The notes under the pieces are model-generated. The model was not told the origin of the DNA. It did not search any database and worked only from the letters and a program-made list of their open reading frames with translations. A program made the position numbers and the translations under genes. From Shimazuella kribbensis DSM 45090 (lineage in GTDB: Bacteria > Bacillota > Bacilli > Thermoactinomycetales > Thermoactinomycetaceae), in NCBI RefSeq assembly GCF_000428065.1, contig NZ_KE386621.1, positions 1-64,000 on the forward strand: 64,000 nucleotides of DNA, written 5' to 3'. Within the stretch, counting starts at the first letter, position 1. Each line of letters opens with the position of its first letter. This document shows, piece by piece, positions 60,074 to 64,000 of this stretch.

Positions 60074-62476
60074 ATGGATAGTATTGCACATATCCGAAAA
60101 AAGGATAAACAGGTACAATCTGTAGAACAGCACCTGCTAGAAGCAAAAGAGTTGGCCGAGGAATATGGGGAGAAGTTGGGGATTAGGCATGTTACAGGAC
60201 TTGCGGGATTGCTTCATGATTTAGGTAAATATACTACTCAGTTTCGTGATTATATATTTAAAGCCGTTTATCATCCGGATTACGCGCCTCGGCGAGGGAG
60301 TATCGATCATTCGACTGCTGGCGGCAGGTTATTATACGAATATTTCCATAAACATGATCAGCCGTTTTACATGATGATTACAGAAATAGTTGGTAATGCA
60401 ATTTTCTCGCACCATTCCTATTTAAAAGATTTGATTACGCCGGATCTAGAGTCGGATTTTTTGAAGCGTGCAGAGAAACCACTAGATGAGTTTGAACAAA
60501 CAAAACAGCAATTTTTCGAACAAGTGATGGATGAACAATCTTTCCGAGTCTACGTCGATTGTGCAGCTAGTGAATTGGAAACTTTTTTGAGAAGTGAACG
60601 GGAATTTGGTTTTGAAAAAAAGTTGTCGTTTTTAACCAAATTTGTGTTTAGTGCTCTGATCGATGCTGATCGTACCAATACTCGTTTATTTGAAGAAGAA
60701 CAAACAACCGTACTCTCCATCGATTTGCAGCCGTTATGGGATGTGTATTATAATCGATTGGTGCGCAAAATTCAATCTTTTGTAAACGATACAAAGATCA
60801 ACAAGCTCAGAAATAAACTATCAGAACAATGTGAAGTGTTTGCCGCAAAGCCATCGGGGATTTATACGCTATCTATTCCGACTGGTGGTGGCAAAACGTT
60901 AGCAAGTTTACGCTACGCAATAAAACATGCTAAACTCCATCACAAACAACGTATTATTTATATCCTTCCATATACTACAATTATCGAGCAAAATGCAGCA
61001 ACTGTACGCGATATTTTGCAAGATCCTGCCCATATTTTAGAACATCATTCCAATATCATTATCGATGAACAAGATAACGAACAAAAAGATGGTGTTAACG
61101 ACGCGTTAACACTGTCAAAAGATAACTGGGACTCGCCGATTATTTTTACTACAATGGTTCAGTTTCTTAATGTGTTTTATGCTTACGGAACACGTAATAT
61201 CCGCCGATTGCACCAGCTAAGCAATGCGGTGTTGATTTTTGATGAGGTGCAAAAAGTTCCTACTCACTGCATTTCTCTATTCAATGAAGCGCTTAATTTT
61301 TTAAAAACATGTGCACGTGCAAGTATTGTTCTTTGTACAGCAACACAACCTGCACTTGATTTTGTTGAGCAAAAATTAGATATCAATCCAGATGCGGAAA
61401 TGGTTAAACAATTGCCTGCTGTTGTGGAAGCATTTAAACGAGTAAATATTGTTGATAATGTGACAGAAAAATCGTGGAGCAGCGAACAACTCGCCGATTT
61501 TGTTCTCGAACGTATGAATCATATGGACAGTGTCTTAGTTATTTTAAATACGAAAACAGTAGTGAAACGACTCTATGAACTCCTGAAAGATCAAAGTATG
61601 GATATTCCTATTTTTCATTTGAGTACAGCGATGTGTGCTGCACATCGGAAAGACATTTTATATCAAGTGAGAGCTTACTTGGATCAAAAGAAAAAAGTCA
61701 TTTGCATCAGTTCCCAATTGGTAGAAGCAGGGGTGGATATTAGCTTTTCTTGTGTAGTTCGTTCATTAGCCGGGCTTGATTCGATTGCACAGGCCGCAGG
61801 TAGATGTAATCGACATGGAGAAAGGGCGATTGGTGATGTATATATCATTGATCATGAAGAAGAGAATTTAAATCACGATAGTTTAAAAGAAATTCGCATT
61901 GGAAAAGAAGTGGCGAAACGAATTCTTATTGATCGGAAACAAGGGAAGATCGAGCAAGATGATTTGTTATCTCCACGGTCGATGAACCACTATTTTCAGG
62001 AGTACTATGAAGAGCTTAAACATAATCTCAATTATGTTATTGATGTTCAAGGATCAAAAAAAGAGATGACAGAGTTATTGTTTGCTACGCGTACAACAAG
62101 TAGTTATTGCAATGACTATCGGAACGAAAAAAAAGTAGCTTTTCCACTTGTGCTTCCCTATAGCTATGGGACTGCGGCGAAGCATTTTCGTGTGATCGAT
62201 AACCAGACAACTTCGGTGATTGTGCCATATGGAGATGGCAGTGGAATCATTGATGATCTTAGTGGAAGGAGTACGATTGATCGACTTAGTCAGTGGTTGC
62301 AGCGAGCCCAGACTTATACAGTTGAGTTATTTGAGTACGAAAAACAGCAATTGATGCAAAACGGAGGGATCATTTCCTACGAGGACAAGATTTTTGTGCT
62401 CAAAGACGCTGCATATAATGAATGGTTTGGTGTAGATGTGAAAAATGAATCTGGGTCAGGATCTTTATTTGCTTAA
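60074..62476 (+). CDS. cas3: CRISPR-associated nuclease-helicase Cas3, type I-C
   Basis: Degrades target DNA after Cascade recruitment. 800 residues: N-terminal HD nuclease (H20; H48-D49 in LLHDLGKYTTQF; H113-H114) and SF2 helicase with Walker A PTGGGKT (269-275), DEVQ box (390-393), motif III CTATQPALD and motif VI QAAGRCNRHGE. The DEVQ box and absence of a fused Cas2 fit type I-C. AAGGGATGAG precedes the ATG. First gene of the operon, 17 nt before cas5. Confidence 0.95.
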   Translation: MDSIAHIRKKDKQVQSVEQHLLEAKELAEEYGEKLGIRHVTGLAGLLHDLGKYTTQFRDYIFKAVYHPDYAPRRGSIDHSTAGGRLLYEYFHKHDQPFYMMITEIVGNAIFSHHSYLKDLITPDLESDFLKRAEKPLDEFEQTKQQFFEQVMDEQSFRVYVDCAASELETFLRSEREFGFEKKLSFLTKFVFSALIDADRTNTRLFEEEQTTVLSIDLQPLWDVYYNRLVRKIQSFVNDTKINKLRNKLSEQCEVFAAKPSGIYTLSIPTGGGKTLASLRYAIKHAKLHHKQRIIYILPYTTIIEQNAATVRDILQDPAHILEHHSNIIIDEQDNEQKDGVNDALTLSKDNWDSPIIFTTMVQFLNVFYAYGTRNIRRLHQLSNAVLIFDEVQKVPTHCISLFNEALNFLKTCARASIVLCTATQPALDFVEQKLDINPDAEMVKQLPAVVEAFKRVNIVDNVTEKSWSSEQLADFVLERMNHMDSVLVILNTKTVVKRLYELLKDQSMDIPIFHLSTAMCAAHRKDILYQVRAYLDQKKKVICISSQLVEAGVDISFSCVVRSLAGLDSIAQAAGRCNRHGERAIGDVYIIDHEEENLNHDSLKEIRIGKEVAKRILIDRKQGKIEQDDLLSPRSMNHYFQEYYEELKHNLNYVIDVQGSKKEMTELLFATRTTSSYCNDYRNEKKVAFPLVLPYSYGTAAKHFRVIDNQTTSVIVPYGDGSGIIDDLSGRSTIDRLSQWLQRAQTYTVELFEYEKQQLMQNGGIISYEDKIFVLKDAAYNEWFGVDVKNESGSGSLFA

Positions 62477-62493
62477 CTAGGATGTGAGAGAAA

Positions 62494-63204
62494 TTGCGTA
62501 ACAGTGTGGAATTTCAACTTACTGGAAACTACGCTTTATTTACTGATCCACTGATGAAATTAGGTGGGGAAAAATTATCATACCAAGTTCCAACTTATCA
62601 AGCTTTAAAAGGTATAGTAGAAAGCATTTACTGGAAACCAACTTTATTGATGGTAGTAGATGCGGTACGAGTGATGAATCGTATTCGGATGGAATCCAAA
62701 GGAGTTCGACCGCTTGAATATAATGGTGGAAATACGCTAGCTAACTATACTTATCTGCGAGATGTTTGTTACCAAGTAAGAGCCCATTTTATTTTTAATC
62801 CCCATCGTCCGGATTTAGCGTTTGATCGCGACGAACATAAGCATCACAACATATTCAAACGGTCGTTAGCTGTGGGTGGAAGACGAGACATTTTTCTTGG
62901 TACACGCGAATGCCAAGGATATGTGGAACCTTGTGTATTTGGTGAAGATGAGGGGTTTTATGATGTTGACGATGAAATTTATTTTGGGACAATGGTTCAT
63001 GGTATCAATTATCCAGATGAGACAGGCCGTGAACAATTAGAAGTTCGTCTTTGGCATCCAGTGATGAAAAACGGTGTTATCGAATTTATCCGCCCTGATC
63101 AATGTACAATAGTTCGCCAGATTTCTGATTGGAAAACCAAAAATTTTGATGCATCGAATATACAGTCAGCAGATGAATTATGGGCAGAGTTAGGAGGTGA
63201 ATAA
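62494..63204 (+). CDS. cas5c: Cas5c, type I-C crRNA-processing subunit
   Basis: In type I-C, Cas5 cleaves the repeat RNA (the role of Cas6 elsewhere) and joins Cascade. 236 residues from a [23 protein letters not shown] and IYWKPTLL are the I-C hallmarks, and the catalytic region [12 protein letters not shown] carries the expected Lys-His pair. It ends one codon before cas8c with no gap. The TTG has only a weak site (GAGAG). Confidence 0.93.
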   Translation: MRNSVEFQLTGNYALFTDPLMKLGGEKLSYQVPTYQALKGIVESIYWKPTLLMVVDAVRVMNRIRMESKGVRPLEYNGGNTLANYTYLRDVCYQVRAHFIFNPHRPDLAFDRDEHKHHNIFKRSLAVGGRRDIFLGTRECQGYVEPCVFGEDEGFYDVDDEIYFGTMVHGINYPDETGREQLEVRLWHPVMKNGVIEFIRPDQCTIVRQISDWKTKNFDASNIQSADELWAELGGE

Positions 63205-64000
63205 ATGAGCTATCTACTACAGCTCTATGAAACATATCAAGCGAATCTTGATCAAGTGGGTAAATTTTTTAAGAAAAATAACGATCAAACATATACACTT
63301 TTACCTATTTCCCATACAACACAAACGGCTCATATTGAGGTTTTGGTGAGTGAAGTCGGGGATTTTCTCACAGCTAAAATTCTTGGGAAAGATGTCACAG
63401 TTATTCCTTGTACAGAAGATTCCGCGAGCCGATCAGGATCAAAGATAGCCCCATACCCCTTGCATGACAAACTTAGTTATGTTGCAGGTGATTTTACTCA
63501 TTTTGGAGGTAGCAAAGGGGAGAAACCTTTTGCTCATTACTTAGAACAATTAAAACAATGGGCTACTTCTATTCATGCTGATGAGAAAGTGAAAAGTATT
63601 TATCAGTATGTGCGGAAACGGACATTGATTGCCGATTTGATCAAAGAAGATATCCTTCCTGTGGGTGAGAACAATAAACTGATTGAAAAATGGGATAAAA
63701 CAAGAGGAGATAAACCGCAAATTTTCCAGACAATCACTGAAAGTATAGATGGTGCTTTTATCCGTTTTCGTGTTTACTCTTCTCTGAAAAAAATACCAAA
63801 AGTTTGGGAAGATCAGAAGATGTATACATCTTTTATTCGCTTTTATCACAAGCAGCTACATGGAGATGATTATTGCTATGTCACTGGTAAAATCCGTGCT
63901 AGCACATATAGGCATGCAAATAAAATCAGACATGCTGGTGACAAAGCGAAGCTCATCTCTTCCAATGATAATAGCGGTTTTACTTTTCGAGGTAGATTTA
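63205..64000 (+). CDS. cas8c: Cas8c (Csd1), type I-C large subunit, truncated by window end
   Basis: 265 residues visible from an ATG directly after the cas5c stop, with TAGGAGGTGA upstream. SASRSGSKIAPYPLHDKLSY, ADLIKEDILPVGENNKLI, CYVTGKIRASTYRHANKI, RHAGDKAKLISSNDNSGFTF are Csd1 hallmarks. Recognises PAM and forms Cascade. The gene continues beyond the window; cas7, cas4, cas1, cas2 and the array are expected there. Confidence 0.92.
   Translation, partial: MSYLLQLYETYQANLDQVGKFFKKNNDQTYTLLPISHTTQTAHIEVLVSEVGDFLTAKILGKDVTVIPCTEDSASRSGSKIAPYPLHDKLSYVAGDFTHFGGSKGEKPFAHYLEQLKQWATSIHADEKVKSIYQYVRKRTLIADLIKEDILPVGENNKLIEKWDKTRGDKPQIFQTITESIDGAFIRFRVYSSLKKIPKVWEDQKMYTSFIRFYHKQLHGDDYCYVTGKIRASTYRHANKIRHAGDKAKLISSNDNSGFTFRGRF

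Overview
The window reads as the chromosome of an AT-rich, endospore-forming member of the Bacillales. Supporting signs are purine-rich ribosome-binding sites, Bacillus-type gene content (asnB, ppaX, msmX-like ATPase, sdhCAB with a single-subunit cytochrome b558, a MocR regulator, class I fumarase, a broken gerE) and many compact intrinsic terminators. A Thermoactinomycetaceae-like bacterium would fit, but the genus cannot be fixed from this stretch alone. I saw no rRNA, tRNA or CRISPR array.

Left part (1-11.3 kb): the right end of an IS200/IS605-type element lies inside a DnaC/DnaI-like helicase-loader gene. It is followed by asnB with a long leader, a GC-rich orphan ORF, a membrane protein, an epoxide hydrolase, a leftward group of unknown genes with a HARE-HTH protein, and a housekeeping run ppaX - truncated haemoglobin - type 2 IPP isomerase.

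Sugar and transport region (11.5-24.3 kb): an MsmX-type ATPase, a LysE exporter with a divergent XRE-cupin regulator, and a complete sugar-uptake operon (isomerase, Gfo/Idh/MocA dehydrogenase, lipoprotein binding protein, two permeases). A divergent LacI regulator has operators on both sides. Next come a probable small RNA, a pair of duplicated unknown genes and an MFS permease.

Core metabolism and efflux (24.5-46.9 kb): sdhCAB, a secreted glucuronyl-C5-epimerase-like protein, a large MMPL transporter, a TnpB-less IS605-like remnant, a MarR - DUF1772 - NAD(P)H oxidoreductase set, a MocR regulator divergent from an EamA exporter and a nitroreductase, a DUF1002 protein, class I fumarase, a DHFR-like protein, HxlR, a phosphodiesterase and an M24 peptidase.

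Accessory region (46.9-59.9 kb): many short, broken or foreign-looking genes. These include a GC-rich orphan, a truncated gerE, an integrase tail, a YafY-type regulator pseudogene, a GyrI-like/DoxX operon, an orphan RHS tip with toxin-like C-terminus and candidate immunity gene, two Tn3 transposase fragments around a HEAT-repeat/HExxH protein, small lipoproteins, and the 3' end of a group II intron. The right edge (60-64 kb) starts a type I-C CRISPR-Cas operon: cas3, cas5c, and cas8c running off the window.

The most unusual signals are non-coding. An identical-spacing ECF-type promoter (GGAAAC-N16-CGAAAC) precedes both asnB and a secreted DUF4309 protein. A 55-nt element, 44/55 identical with no gaps, occurs once in the asnB leader and once alone near 49.35 kb. 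A roughly 200-nt transcription unit with a strong promoter and terminator at 21.3-21.5 kb has no convincing protein.
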